A stretch of 64,000 bases of DNA from Mycobacterium decipiens (GCF_963853665.1 NZ_OY970459.1:992001-1056000), one strand, 5' to 3'; positions 46,690 through 57,540 are shown, counted from the first letter of the stretch. The notes: generated from the letters alone by a model not told the origin. A program made the numbers and translations.

Positions 46690-47744
46690 CGCGACCACGC
46701 ATCCTGGCTCCACACATCAGCCTTCCCGCCACGGTCCGAAACAACGACTATTACCGGCAGCATTACCCCAAACTGGTTGCCGATAGCGAGAACTCGGCGC
46801 TATCAACCGTATGGACTCCCGACAATTCGCACGAGTTGACCCACTTCGAACGGGCCATGACAGCCTACGTAACCGACCCGTTCCGCGGTACCGTACACCG
46901 GCATACCCTGGCACCCGATGAAACAATCCGCACACACGAAATAGCGGCCGCCACTGCGGCACTCGCCGATGGGGCAATTGCGCCAGATCAGGTGGACTTG
47001 CTGATTTCCGTATCGATGTGGCCCGATCAGCTCGGCTTCGGAAACGGCCTATGGCTGGCCGAACAGCTAGGGTTACGCTGCGCAGCGTGGAATCTAGAGA
47101 CAGCACAATCCGGTGGCTTAGCAGCTCTGCAAGCCGCACATGCCTTCACCGCCAGCGGACTCCACAAAACGGTACTGGTGGTGGTGTCCTGCTCGTATAG
47201 TCGCGCCGTACCCGAATCCAGCACGTTCGCGTGGTTCCTCGGCGACGCCGCCGCCGCTGCGGTCGTCACCACCGAATTCGGCAACCGAGCAGGTGGCGAA
47301 TTGCTCAGCGCCGCCGCCATCAACACAGTGGAATCACAACATGAATTCATCGCCACCCCGACGGATACCCCATACGGCCCGAACCTGGAACTGACGCCCA
47401 GCACAGCGCGCGGCTCCACCCTCCGCAAGTACACTGACTACCACTTATCCTCTGTTATCGACCAAGCTGCCAATCGAGCCGGCTACCAACTGTCCGATAT
47501 CGATTTCTTCGTATTCTCCACGCCGGTGGCGTGGTTCACCGACTTCACAACCCAGCTCCTCAGCATCGATCCAGCCAAGACGATCAACACCTACCCCCAA
47601 TACGCCAACATCGGCCCAGCCCTACCCCTGGTCAACCTGCACGAAGCACTCAACGCAGGACACATCCAGCCCGGCGCCATCGTCCTCATCGCGACCATCG
47701 GCAGCGTCTCCAGCGCAGCAGCCAGCCTCCTACGGTGGAACTGA
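46686..47744 (+). CDS. KAS III-like protein with Gln replacing the catalytic Cys
   Basis: 352 residues, thiolase fold. Alignment by eye with FabH (AAACAGFTYAL, then KYALVV 18 residues on) places Gln 141 of ETAQSGGLAAL at the nucleophile; spacing to KTVLVVVS is exactly conserved. The HQAN His position reads STPV (Ser), while the third residue, Asn, is kept in YANIGPALPL. GDAAAAAVV is intact. Gln in this position turns polyketide ketosynthases into decarboxylases (KSQ). A decarboxylase, acyl-binding sensor or scaffold is possible; standard condensation is not. Confidence 0.78.
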   Translation: MTRPRILAPHISLPATVRNNDYYRQHYPKLVADSENSALSTVWTPDNSHELTHFERAMTAYVTDPFRGTVHRHTLAPDETIRTHEIAAATAALADGAIAPDQVDLLISVSMWPDQLGFGNGLWLAEQLGLRCAAWNLETAQSGGLAALQAAHAFTASGLHKTVLVVVSCSYSRAVPESSTFAWFLGDAAAAAVVTTEFGNRAGGELLSAAAINTVESQHEFIATPTDTPYGPNLELTPSTARGSTLRKYTDYHLSSVIDQAANRAGYQLSDIDFFVFSTPVAWFTDFTTQLLSIDPAKTINTYPQYANIGPALPLVNLHEALNAGHIQPGAIVLIATIGSVSSAAASLLRWN

Positions 47745-47855
47745 CAGGTTCACCATTCCCGCCAGCCCACCCCGGCCGGCCACGTGGTTGACGCCGCCGC
47801 CGGAGCTCAACACCCACCACCCGATCCCGACGACCCGTCACCCTTCTAGGGCAGG

Positions 47856-49295
47856 TCAGGTCGACTTGGCCGCCGGGCGCGCCGTCGAGCCCGCAGGTAG
47901 ATAAGGCAGGTCGGTGCTGAGGTGTGGGTCGAGATGCACCGGGTGGCCGAGGTAGGGGAAGGCGCGTTGTGGGCACGCGGGGCGGTCACAGATCTTGCAG
48001 CCCGCACCGATCGGCACCGCCGCCTCGGTGTCGGGCAGGTCGATACCCACCGAGTAGATCAGCTTCTCGGCGTGGGCCACGTCGCACCCCAGCCCAATGG
48101 CAAACACCTTCTGGGGGCCGAGATAGCGGCTGGACTCGGTTGTGGTGGTCCGGGCGATCCAGAAATAGGTGCGTCCGTCGGGCATCTGAGCTACCTGGGT
48201 AAGGAACTGACCGGGCCGGGAGAAGGCGTGGTGTACCACCCACAGCGGGCAGTTTCCCCCCACCCGGGAGAAGTGAAATGCCGTGGCGGACTGCCGCTTC
48301 GAGATGTTTCCGGCGGCGTCGGTGCGGACGAAGATGAACGGAACTCCGCGCGCGTTGGGACGTTGCAGGGTGGACAGCCGGTGGCAGATGGTTTCAAAGC
48401 CCACCTCGAATCGTCGCGCCAAGTGGTCGATGTCATAGCGCACGCTCTCGGCGGCGTCGAGGAATCTGCGGTAGGGGAGCAGCAGTGCACCGGCGAAGTA
48501 GTTGGCCAGGCCGATTCGGGCGACGCCGCGCGCATCATCGGTGAGTTGGTCGTCGCCGGCGATGATGCCGGCGATCAGCTGGGCCTGGGTGAGCAGGGCG
48601 ATCTGCGTCGCGAGCTGAAATGCACGCTGCCCGGGATGTAGCCACCGGGCCAGGTACAACGTCTTGGTGTCGGGTTGAAATAGCCGCTTGGAGTTGGGAT
48701 TCAAGACGCGGCCATCATCGATGATGACGGTGACGCCCAGCTGGTGGCTGAGGAACTCCGCCAACTGGCCGTCGAGTCCGCCAATCCGCCAACGGTTCTG
48801 ATCGAACAGCCGCTCCGCCGTGACGTCCAGCTCGCCGATGTAGTTCTTCCGATCGTAGAAGAAGTCCCGGACCTCCTCGAACGGCATTGGCTGCTGCGAA
48901 GCCGCCGATGTCTCGACGTTGGCGCGGCCGTGCAGCGCCTCGAGATCGGCGGTGGCGTCGTGCAACCGCCGGTGCAGGTTGACGAGTGTCTGGCCCACCG
49001 CGGGCATCCGGGCGACGAGCTCCGCGATCTGGGCGGCGGTTGCGGGCGCCTCGGCGAGCACCTCGCCTAGGTCGGAGATCAAGCGGGCATCGGAATCCGG
49101 AGCGAAATACTGGGTCGGTAGGCCGAAGCGCTCGGTAAGGGTGAGCAGTACCGGGACGGTGAGCGGGCGCTGGTCGTTCTCAAGCTGGTTGACATAGCTG
49201 GTCGACAAGCCCAAGGCGCGTGCCAACGCCACCTGGGTCAACTCGTGCTCCTCGCGCAACCGCCGCAGCCGAGCACCCGCGAATGTCTTTACCAC
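47856..49295 (-). CDS. prpR: Methylcitrate-cycle regulator PrpR (RamB-like)
   Basis: 479 residues from GTG 49295, which has AGGGTG upstream and gives the family N-terminus [19 protein letters not shown] 49304 is also possible. XRE helix-turn-helix [28 protein letters not shown] (about 18-45), then the IrrE-like/DUF955 middle and the DUF2083 C-terminal domain with [17 protein letters not shown], whose cysteines bind a 4Fe-4S cluster in M. tuberculosis PrpR. It activates prpDC in response to propionyl-CoA and is divergent from prpD here. Confidence 0.92.
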   Translation of the reverse strand: MVKTFAGARLRRLREEHELTQVALARALGLSTSYVNQLENDQRPLTVPVLLTLTERFGLPTQYFAPDSDARLISDLGEVLAEAPATAAQIAELVARMPAVGQTLVNLHRRLHDATADLEALHGRANVETSAASQQPMPFEEVRDFFYDRKNYIGELDVTAERLFDQNRWRIGGLDGQLAEFLSHQLGVTVIIDDGRVLNPNSKRLFQPDTKTLYLARWLHPGQRAFQLATQIALLTQAQLIAGIIAGDDQLTDDARGVARIGLANYFAGALLLPYRRFLDAAESVRYDIDHLARRFEVGFETICHRLSTLQRPNARGVPFIFVRTDAAGNISKRQSATAFHFSRVGGNCPLWVVHHAFSRPGQFLTQVAQMPDGRTYFWIARTTTTESSRYLGPQKVFAIGLGCDVAHAEKLIYSVGIDLPDTEAAVPIGAGCKICDRPACPQRAFPYLGHPVHLDPHLSTDLPYLPAGSTARPAAKST

Positions 49296-49413
49296 CTGCC
49301 ACACCCTACCCGAGCACCTTTCGCAAGATTCGCAAAATCCCGCGGATAAGGACACAAAATTACGCCTTTTGAGGCTATTTCCCCGTAGCGCACAGTTGCG
49401 TACTGTGCGGATT
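49296..49413. promoter_or_regulatory. prpR-prpD divergent control region
   Basis: TTCGCAA occurs as a direct repeat at 49320-49326 and 49329-49335 (TTCGCAA-GA-TTCGCAA), close to the TTTGCAAA-type PrpR/RamB box. CGCACAGT-N5-ACTGTGCG (49389-49409) is a perfect palindrome over TACTGT (49401-49406), a TANNNT -10 placed so that transcription would begin at or beside the prpD ATG. No Shine-Dalgarno precedes that ATG, so prpD mRNA is probably leaderless. Confidence 0.6.
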
Positions 49414-50919
49414 ATGCAGATGCACGATGTTCGGACCCGGCGTAGCGCCGAGGACTTCCCCCGTAGCCAACACCTGGCCTGGAGGATCGCGGAGGTGGCC
49501 GCAGACCCGGTCGCCGTGCCACCGGAGACCGAGGCGATGGTGGTTAACCGCATCATCGACAACGCCGCGGTCTCCGCCGCGTCGGTCATCCGCCGTCCCG
49601 TTGCGGTTGCGCGGGTCCAGGCCCAGGCGCATCGCCGCTCCGCCCCGGGAGCAAAGGTTTTCGGTATCGACGGCGACTATTCGCCGGAATGGGCAGCCTG
49701 GGCCAACGGAGTTGCGGTGCGTGAGTTGGACTTCCACGACACGTTCCTGGCCGCGGAGTATTCGCACCCCGGCGACAACATACCCCCGCTGGTCGCCGTC
49801 GCTCAGCACGTGGGAGTGGGTGGTGCGGACCTGATCCGCGGTCTGGCCACGGCCTACGAGATCCACATCGATCTGGTTCGCGGAATGTGCCTGCACGAGC
49901 ACAAGATTGACCATGTCGCGCATTTGGGTCCGTCGGCGGCCGCGGGTTTGGGCACCATGCTGCGGCTGGACAAGGAGATCATCTATGCGGCGATCGGACA
50001 GGCGCTGCACCTGACCACGGCCACCCGGCAGTCACGCAAGGGCCTGATCTCCAGCTGGAAGGCATACGCGCCCGCGTGGGCGGGCAAGGTCGCCATCGAG
50101 GCCGTCGACCGGGCCATGCGCGGGGAAGGTTCACCCGCGCCGATCTGGGAAGGCGAAGACGGGGTGATCGCCTGGCTCCTATCGGGCCCCGACCACACCT
50201 ATCACGTCCCGCTGCCGGCACGGGGCGAGCCCAAGCGCGCCATTCTGGACAGCTACACCAAGGAGCACTCCGCGGAATACCAAAGTCAGGCCCTGATCGA
50301 CCTGGCCCGGCGGATGCGCGAACGCGTCGGTGACCTGGACCAGATCGCAACCATCATGCTGCACACCAGCCATCACACCCATTTCGTCATCGGCACCGGG
50401 TCCAACGACCCGCAAAAGTTCGACCCCGATGCCTCCCGGGAAACGCTGGACCACTCGGCGATGTACATCTTCGCGGTCGCATTGCAAGACGGCGCTTGGC
50501 ATCACGAGCGGTCCTACGCGCCGGAGCGCGCGCATCGTCCCGACACCGTTGCGTTGTGGCGCAACATCTCCACCGTCGAAGATCCCGAGTGGACGCGGCG
50601 CTATCACCGCACCGACCCGGCCGAGCAGGCGTTCGGCGCTCGTGCCGAGGTCACCCTGAAAAGCGGTGCGGTGATCGTCGACGAACTCGCCGTCGCCGAC
50701 GCCCACCCGCTGGGTGCCCGGCCGTTCGAGCGCAAGCACTACGTGGCGAAATTCTCCGAACTCGCCGACGGCGTAGTACGGCACCGCGAACAGGATCGGT
50801 TCCTGTCGGCGGTCGACGGCGTGGCCGGACTGCAGCCCGGTGCTTTGGGTGCGCTCAACCTCATGGTCGACGCGCGAGTGTTGAAGCGGGCGCCCACGAT
50901 TCCGTCGGGGATCTTCTGA
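49414..50919 (+). CDS. prpD: 2-methylcitrate dehydratase
   Basis: 501 residues from ATG 49414 (MQMHDVR, equivalent to the M. tuberculosis start). Fe-S-independent MmgE/PrpD family: dehydrates 2-methylcitrate to 2-methyl-cis-aconitate. Signatures are [65 protein letters not shown] and [19 protein letters not shown]. First gene of prpD-prpB-prpC; stop overlaps prpB (TGATG). Confidence 0.95.
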   Translation: MQMHDVRTRRSAEDFPRSQHLAWRIAEVAADPVAVPPETEAMVVNRIIDNAAVSAASVIRRPVAVARVQAQAHRRSAPGAKVFGIDGDYSPEWAAWANGVAVRELDFHDTFLAAEYSHPGDNIPPLVAVAQHVGVGGADLIRGLATAYEIHIDLVRGMCLHEHKIDHVAHLGPSAAAGLGTMLRLDKEIIYAAIGQALHLTTATRQSRKGLISSWKAYAPAWAGKVAIEAVDRAMRGEGSPAPIWEGEDGVIAWLLSGPDHTYHVPLPARGEPKRAILDSYTKEHSAEYQSQALIDLARRMRERVGDLDQIATIMLHTSHHTHFVIGTGSNDPQKFDPDASRETLDHSAMYIFAVALQDGAWHHERSYAPERAHRPDTVALWRNISTVEDPEWTRRYHRTDPAEQAFGARAEVTLKSGAVIVDELAVADAHPLGARPFERKHYVAKFSELADGVVRHREQDRFLSAVDGVAGLQPGALGALNLMVDARVLKRAPTIPSGIF

Positions 50920-51836
50920 TGGGCGGGCTGATAGTCGCCGCGTCATCGGCGGCCCAAAAGCGGGCCAGGCTACGCACCGCGCTGGAATCCGGTCAGCTAC
51001 ACCGCTTTCCGGGGGTATTCTCGCCCCTGGTCGCCAAGCTGGTCGCCGAGATCGGATTCGACGGGGTCTATGTGTCCGGCGCGGTGCTGGCCGCCGACCT
51101 TGGTCTGCCCGACGTCGGGCTAACCACTCTGACCGAGATCGGTGCCAGGGGCGCACAGATCGCGACCGTGACCGACCTGCCGACGCTGATCGACGCCGAC
51201 ACGGGGTTCGGCGAGTCGATGAACGCCGCGCGCACCATAACCGTGTTAGAGGACGCCGGCCTGGCCGGCTGCCATCTGGAAGACCAGGTGAATCCCAAAC
51301 GATGCGGACACCTCGACGGCAAGGCCGTGGTGCCGACCGGCGAGATGGTCAACCGCCTGCGGGCCGCCGTCTCGGCCCGTCGTGACCCGAATTTCGTCAT
51401 CTGCGCCCGCACCGACGCCGCTGGTGTCGAGGGGGTGGCCGCGGCGGTCGACCGGGCCAAGGCCTACGCCGACGCGGGCGCCGACCTCATCTTCCCCGAG
51501 GCTCTGGGCGCGCCCGCCGAATTCGAACGGTTCCGCGCCGCGGTGGACACCCCGTTGCTGGCCAACATGACCGAGTTCGGCAGGTCGCCGCTGTTGACGG
51601 CCGAGCGGCTGTCTGAGATCGGCTACAACGTGGTGATCTACCCGGTGACCACCCTGCGGCTGGCCATGCGCGCCGTCGAGGTCGGCCTGCGTGAAATCGC
51701 GGACACCGGAACACAATCCGGGCTGCTCGAGCGGATGCAGCACCGCAGCCGGCTCTACGAGCTACTCCGCTACCCCGACTACCACCAATTCGGCTCCGAG
51801 ACCTACAACTTCGCACTACAGGGAGTGATTCCATGA
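50919..51836 (+). CDS. prpB: 2-methylisocitrate lyase
   Basis: 305 residues from ATG 50919, overlapping the prpD stop by one base; the long upstream frame lies within prpD. Cleaves 2-methylisocitrate to pyruvate and succinate. ICL/PEPM-superfamily motifs are FDGVYVSGAVLAADLGLPD, LIDADTGFGES (Mg-binding Asp), LEDQVNPKRCGHLDGK (catalytic Cys 129) and ICARTDA. M. tuberculosis lacks prpB and uses isocitrate lyase instead, so this gene separates the organism from the tuberculosis complex. Confidence 0.95.
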   Translation: MGGLIVAASSAAQKRARLRTALESGQLHRFPGVFSPLVAKLVAEIGFDGVYVSGAVLAADLGLPDVGLTTLTEIGARGAQIATVTDLPTLIDADTGFGESMNAARTITVLEDAGLAGCHLEDQVNPKRCGHLDGKAVVPTGEMVNRLRAAVSARRDPNFVICARTDAAGVEGVAAAVDRAKAYADAGADLIFPEALGAPAEFERFRAAVDTPLLANMTEFGRSPLLTAERLSEIGYNVVIYPVTTLRLAMRAVEVGLREIADTGTQSGLLERMQHRSRLYELLRYPDYHQFGSETYNFALQGVIP

Positions 51837-52966
51837 GCGCCGTCGAAGCCAAGCCCCGCATCTTCAAAGGCCTCACCGGTGTCGTCGTCGACACCACTGC
51901 CGTGTCGAAGGTCGTCCCGGAAACCAACTCCCTGACCTACCGCGGATACCCGGTAAGCGACCTCGCCGCGCACTGCAGCTTCGAGGAGGTGGCCTACTTG
52001 CTGTGGCACGGCGAACTGCCCAACGATCAGCAGTTGGCGTTGTTCACCCAGCGGGAACGCGCCGCCCGCCGGATGAACCGATCCGTGCTCTCGCTGCTGG
52101 CGAAGCTGCCCGATACCTGCCACCCGATGGACGTGGTGCGCACACTAATCAGCTACCTGGGCGCCGACGACCCCGACGAGGACGACAGCAGCATAGGAGC
52201 GAACTACGCCAAGTCGCTGCGGATGTTCGCGGTGCTGCCTACCCTCGTGGCCGCCGACATGCGCCGCCGACGCGGCTTGTCGCCCATCGCCCCGCACAGT
52301 CACATGAGCTACGCGCAGAACTTCCTGCACATGTGCTTCGGCGACGTCCCCGAACAGGTCGTTGTGGACGCCTTCGAGCAGTCGATGGTCCTCTACGCCG
52401 AGCACAGTTTCAATGCCTCCACATTCGCCGCGCGGGTGGTCACCTCCACCCGGTCCGATATCTACAGCGCGGTGACGGCCGCCATCGGTGCGCTCAAGGG
52501 TCCGCTGCATGGCGGCGCCAACGAAGCGGTGATGCATGACATGTTCGAAATCGGCACGGCGGAGAAGGCGTCAGAATGGCTGCAGGGCAAACTATCTCGC
52601 AATGACAAGGTGATGGGGTTCGGCCATCGGGTGTACAAGAGTGGTGACTCGCGGGTGCCGACAATGAAGCGGGCTCTGGAACGTGTGGCCGCCGTCCGCG
52701 ACGGCCAGCGGTGGCTGGACATCTACCACGTCTTAGAACAGGACATGCTGGCCGCCACCGGCATCAAGCCCAATCTGGACTTCCCGACCGGGCCGGCCTA
52801 TCACCTGATGGGGTTTGACATCGGTTGCTTCACACCGATCTTCGTGATGAGCCGAATCACCGGGTGGACAGCCCACATCATGGAGCAGACCGCGTCCAAT
52901 GCGTTGATCCGTCCACTCAGCGAGTACGTCGGCCCGCCACAACGCCCGCTGCAACTGACCCGCTGA
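51833..52966 (+). CDS. prpC: 2-methylcitrate synthase
   Basis: 377 residues, ATGA overlap with prpB. Condenses propionyl-CoA with oxaloacetate. Citrate synthase fold with catalytic His in PLHGGANEAV and GFGHRVYKSGDSR and Asp in the KPNLDFPTGP region. Short length and N-terminus IFKGLTGVVVDTTAVSKV fit the methylcitrate/GltA1 group. With MmsA-derived propionyl-CoA it completes valine-to-pyruvate catabolism. Confidence 0.95.
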   Translation: MSAVEAKPRIFKGLTGVVVDTTAVSKVVPETNSLTYRGYPVSDLAAHCSFEEVAYLLWHGELPNDQQLALFTQRERAARRMNRSVLSLLAKLPDTCHPMDVVRTLISYLGADDPDEDDSSIGANYAKSLRMFAVLPTLVAADMRRRRGLSPIAPHSHMSYAQNFLHMCFGDVPEQVVVDAFEQSMVLYAEHSFNASTFAARVVTSTRSDIYSAVTAAIGALKGPLHGGANEAVMHDMFEIGTAEKASEWLQGKLSRNDKVMGFGHRVYKSGDSRVPTMKRALERVAAVRDGQRWLDIYHVLEQDMLAATGIKPNLDFPTGPAYHLMGFDIGCFTPIFVMSRITGWTAHIMEQTASNALIRPLSEYVGPPQRPLQLTR

Positions 52967-52999
52967 TGCCCAAGACTTCCCATCCGGCCGGGCTTGCTG

Positions 53000-53494
53000 C
53001 TACGGGCAGGTGACGTCGACCTCGAAGGACTTACTGACCTGCTGCCCGGCGTTGTCGACGCCGGTGGCGGTGCCGGTGATCTTGTAGAAGTTGCCATTCT
53101 TGGTGGCGCTGGCGCTGTTGCCGGGCGCGCCTTCGGTAAAGCTCAGCACCACGCCGTCAACGGTGCCGAGCCCAGCGCTGCGGACCGCCGATGCGTCCTG
53201 CTCGAGGCCGACGATGACGCCGGTCAGCATGTCGCCGATGGCGATGGAGAACTTGCCCTCGTTCGTCGAGCACACCACCGGGCCACTGACGTTCTGGGGC
53301 GCACCGCCGATGATGACCTTCGTCTCGCCGGCGGCGGCTGGGGTGCTGGGCGACGTGGGCGCGGGGCTGGTGGTTGGGGCGGGTGAGGTCGCCGCGCCGG
53401 GTGACGGGCTCGACGCCTCGTCGTCGCTGGAACACCCCGCCGCGCTCGCGATCATGGTTGCCGCGCCGACGGCCATCAACAACTCACGCTTCAC
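53000..53494 (-). CDS. LpqH-like (19-kDa antigen family) lipoprotein
   Basis: 164 residues from GTG 53494 behind AAGGAGG. Type II signal peptide MLL-type MKRELLMAVGAATMIASAAG with lipobox SAAGC (Cys about 21), then a Ser/Pro/Ala-rich linker and the LpqH fold: TKVIIGGAPQNVSGPVVCST, IAIGDMLTGVIVGLEQDA and NASATKNGNFYKITGTATGV with paired cysteines. LpqH is a TLR2 agonist on the mycobacterial surface. This is a paralogue, not at the lpqH locus as recalled. Confidence 0.88.
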   Translation of the reverse strand: MKRELLMAVGAATMIASAAGCSSDDEASSPSPGAATSPAPTTSPAPTSPSTPAAAGETKVIIGGAPQNVSGPVVCSTNEGKFSIAIGDMLTGVIVGLEQDASAVRSAGLGTVDGVVLSFTEGAPGNSASATKNGNFYKITGTATGVDNAGQQVSKSFEVDVTCP

Positions 53495-53587
53495 CGGGTC
53501 CTCCTTCTAATGGGCCAAGCACCCGCGGTTGTCGGCGGATCTAGTGAAGCAGTATGAACGGCCGCGCTGTTGCCGTACAGATGCGGT

Positions 53588-54196
53588 TTAATCGCCGCGC
53601 AAACTCCCGATGAATCGTTGGGTCTGCTCCCAGGTCGGCAGGAGGCCGGACGCGCGCACGTCGTCGAAGCTGGGGGCCGCGGCATCGCGATCGGACAGGC
53701 TTGGGGTGGCCCCATCGACCAGCGGCCAGTCGATTGCCAGGGTCGGGTCGGTGGCGCAAATGGTGTGCTCGCGCTGCGGATTGTATTCCGCCGAGCACAG
53801 GTACATCACCGTCGAATTATCTTGCAACGCAAGGAATCCATGCGCCAGGCCTTCGGAGATGTAGATCGTCCTACGGTCTAGGTCGTCGAGCAGAACCGAG
53901 GCCCACCGGCCGAACGTCGGTGAGCCCAAGCGGATGTCGACGACGACGTCGAACACCGACCCGGAAACGCAGGTCACATACTTGGCCTGGCTCGGGGGCA
54001 GTTGGGCGAAATGCAGGCCACGCAGCACACCGGCTGCCGACATCGAGCAGTTGACTTGCCGGACGTCCAAACGGTGACCGGCGAACGCACTGAACCCGTG
54101 GTCAGTAAGCCATTCGAAGAACAGTCCGCGGGAATCGCCGTGGATGGTCGGGGTGATCTCCCAGGCGCCGGGGATGTCGAGTTCGCGTGCTTTCAT
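53588..54196 (-). CDS. rmlC: dTDP-4-dehydrorhamnose 3,5-epimerase
   Basis: 202 residues. Third step of dTDP-L-rhamnose synthesis for the rhamnose linker between peptidoglycan and arabinogalactan. Cupin fold with catalytic His in VLRGLHFAQLPPSQAKYVTC and the acid region VMYLCSAEYNPQREH; substrate motif DIRLGSPTFGRW. It starts one base after the rmlB stop. Matches Rv3465. Confidence 0.96.
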   Translation of the reverse strand: MKARELDIPGAWEITPTIHGDSRGLFFEWLTDHGFSAFAGHRLDVRQVNCSMSAAGVLRGLHFAQLPPSQAKYVTCVSGSVFDVVVDIRLGSPTFGRWASVLLDDLDRRTIYISEGLAHGFLALQDNSTVMYLCSAEYNPQREHTICATDPTLAIDWPLVDGATPSLSDRDAAAPSFDDVRASGLLPTWEQTQRFIGSLRGD

Positions 54197-54197
54197 G

Positions 54198-55196
<999 letters not shown>

Positions 55197-55203
55197 TCAA
55201 ACC

Positions 55204-56046
55204 CTAACCGAGCACTGCCCCCGCCAGCTCGCTTAGTGCGTCTTCGGAGGAGCGGCCCAGCACCTGGATCGCGACGTGGTCGGCTCCGGCGTCTAGATGC
55301 TCGTTGAGGCGCTGCGCGATCGCGTCCGGGGTGCCAGAGGCCACCAGGGCGTCGATCAGCTTGTCGCTGCCGGGCTTGCGCACGTCGTCTTCGGTGAACC
55401 CGAGACGCAGCCAGTTGCTCACGTAGTTGCTGAGGCCCAGGTAGAAGTCGATGAACTTGCGGCCGACCGCGCGGGCTTCGGCACGGTCGGTGGTCAGCAC
55501 CACCTTGTGCTCCGGGGCCAGGAACACCGAGTTGCCCACCAGATCGCGCGCCTTGGCCGTGTGTTCCGGCGTCGTTAGATACGGGTGGGCGCCGGCGCTG
55601 CGTTCCGCGGACAACCGCAGCATCCTGGGGCCAAGCGCGGCGAGCACCCGACGGCTGGCGGGTGCCCCGCCGGTGTCGAGCTCATCGAGGTACTCGACGA
55701 GTGCGTCGTAGGGTTTGCGGTACTCCTGGGTGTGCTCGGAGTGCCCCACCCCGACACCGAGCAGAAACCTTCCCGGATAGGTGCTTTCGATGCGTTGAAA
55801 GGACTGGGCGACTGCCGTGGCCGGTGACGGCCAGATGTTGACGATCCCGGTGGCCAGCTGTAGCGACGTGGTCTGGGCCAGCGCTGGTTCGACCCAAGCC
55901 AGATCGGCGTCGGGGGAGGCCCCGATCCAGGCGGCGCCGTAGCCCAGTGTTTCGATCCGGGCCGCCAGCTCGGGGGCGATGGAGCGGGTACCCAGCCACA
56001 CGCCGAACCTGCCCAGATCGGGCTTGAGTGCAATCGCCTCGGTCAT
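55204..56046 (-). CDS. F420/FMN LLM-class oxidoreductase, copy 1 (Rv3463 type)
   Basis: 280 residues. TIM-barrel LLM family (TIGR03620-like). Signatures are [64 protein letters not shown] and AGADHVAIQVLG. It is ten bases from rmlB, so it may lead into the rml transcript. Paralogous to the next gene. The substrate is unknown. Confidence 0.87.
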   Translation of the reverse strand: MTEAIALKPDLGRFGVWLGTRSIAPELAARIETLGYGAAWIGASPDADLAWVEPALAQTTSLQLATGIVNIWPSPATAVAQSFQRIESTYPGRFLLGVGVGHSEHTQEYRKPYDALVEYLDELDTGGAPASRRVLAALGPRMLRLSAERSAGAHPYLTTPEHTAKARDLVGNSVFLAPEHKVVLTTDRAEARAVGRKFIDFYLGLSNYVSNWLRLGFTEDDVRKPGSDKLIDALVASGTPDAIAQRLNEHLDAGADHVAIQVLGRSSEDALSELAGAVLG

Positions 56047-56058
56047 CCAGGTCCCCCC

Positions 56059-56922
56059 CTAGGTTCGTTGGTGCACTCCGAGCGGCCCCGCCAGTTCGGC
56101 CAGCGCCGAGACCAGGTTGTCATCTTTGGTAAGGACCTGGACCGGGACGTGGTCGGCGCCGGCGTCGAGATGTTCGGTCAGCCGTGCCGCGATCTCTTCG
56201 GGAGTACCGTACGCGATCATGGCGTCGACCAGGCGGTCGCTGCCCGGCTGGGTGACTTCGTCGTCGGTGAAGCCCAGCCTTTTCCAGCTGTTGCGGTAGT
56301 TGGCCAGGTTGAAGTAGATATCGAGCGCCTTGCGACCCACCGTGCGGGCCTTTTCGGGGTCGGTGGTCAACACGACTTGGTGTAGGGGCGCCAAGAAGGG
56401 CGAGGGGCCGATCAGCTCACGGGCCCGTGCGGTGTGTTCGGGAGTGGTCAGGGCCGGGTGCGCGCCGGCGCTACGTCGTGCGGAAAGGCCCAGGACCCGA
56501 GGGCCCAGCGCGGCCACCACCCGACGGTTGGCGGGCACGCCATATTCGTCGAGCCGGTCCAGATACTCCGAGAGCGCGCCTAGCGCGTTCTGGGTGTTGC
56601 GGTATTGGCTGACCGCCTCACGATGCCCGACGCCGATACCCAGCAGGAAACGGCCCGGGTAGGCCGCCTCGATCCGGTGGAACGAGTCGGCGACCGGTTT
56701 GGCAGGCGCAGTCCAGATGTTGACGATGCCGGTGGCCACCTGCAGCGTGGTGGTCGCTTCCAGAACCGGTTCCACCCAGGACAGCTCGGCGGGCGGCGAG
56801 CCGCCCACCCAGACCGCCCCATAGCCCAGGGCCTCGATTTCCCTGGCCTGCTGGGGCGTTACGCCGCGTCCGAAGGATCCAAATCGGCCGAAATGGGGTT
56901 TGTTGGGAGCAGAATCGGTCAT
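56059..56922 (-). CDS. F420/FMN LLM-class oxidoreductase, copy 2
   Basis: 287 residues from ATG 56922; the longer frame upstream lies in the infA promoter region. Signatures parallel the neighbour: [61 protein letters not shown] and [12 protein letters not shown]. Tandem duplicate with a 12-base gap. M. tuberculosis has one gene (Rv3463) at this position as recalled. Divergent from infA. Confidence 0.87.
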
Positions 56923-56981
56923 GGTTGCTGCAACTCGTAGTTTGGCTTGCCCTATTCCAGCGGGGCCCAGCCTGCGGCGTT

Positions 56982-57011
56982 TTGCGTCGAGGACGACGGT
57001 GCGAGTATTGT
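56982..57011 (+). promoter_or_regulatory. Candidate SigA promoter for the infA operon
   Basis: TTGCGT (56982-56987), 18-bp spacer and TATTGT (57006-57011) fit TTGNNN/TANNNT. It would give a leader of about 155 nt before infA. Confidence 0.4.
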
Positions 57012-57172
57012 GGACCAACGGTGCGGCGTCCGTGCCGGCTCTTGGCGTGCCCAGTCTTGAAATTTCTCGGAGCACTTCGCGGAATTTCCACCACCGGCTC
57101 ACGTTTATGGTCCGAGCACGTGCTGCGCCGAAACCGGGTGCACAGACAAGAAGTGAGGATCGCCAGAAAGTA

Positions 57173-57394
57173 ATGGCCAAGAAGGACGGTGCCATAGAGG
57201 TTGAGGGGCGCGTGGTTGAGCCCCTGCCCAATGCCATGTTTCGCATTGAGCTGGAGAACGGCCACAAGGTGCTCGCCCACATCAGCGGCAAGATGCGTCA
57301 GCACTACATCCGCATCCTGCCCGAGGACCGGGTGGTGGTGGAGTTGTCACCCTACGACCTATCCCGGGGCCGCATTGTGTACCGGTACAAGTAG
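57173..57394 (+). CDS. infA: Translation initiation factor IF-1
   Basis: 73 residues, OB-fold, A-site blocking factor in initiation. Canonical sequence from [14 protein letters not shown] through [20 protein letters not shown] to the end [13 protein letters not shown] 57173; the upstream frame is not homologous. First gene of infA-rpmJ-rpsM-rpsK-rpsD-rpoA-rplQ-truA. Confidence 0.98.
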
Positions 57395-57426
57395 CGAAAC
57401 ACCCAGAGAACAGGACCGAGACAGCC

Positions 57427-57540
57427 GTGAAGGTGAACCCGAGCGTTAAGCCGATCTGTGACAAGTGCAGGCTGATCCGCCGGCACGGGCGAGTTATGGT
57501 GATCTGTTCCGACCCGCGCCACAAGCAAAGACAGGGCTAG
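57427..57540 (+). CDS. rpmJ: 50S ribosomal protein L36
   Basis: bL36, 37 residues, GTG 57427 to TAG 57540. Zinc-ribbon type with C-x2-C (ICDKC, Cys 11 and 14), Cys 27 ([14 protein letters not shown]) and His 32, the C+ form. The stop codon is also the first bases of a 58-bp VNTR, so repeat changes leave the coding sequence intact. Confidence 0.97.
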
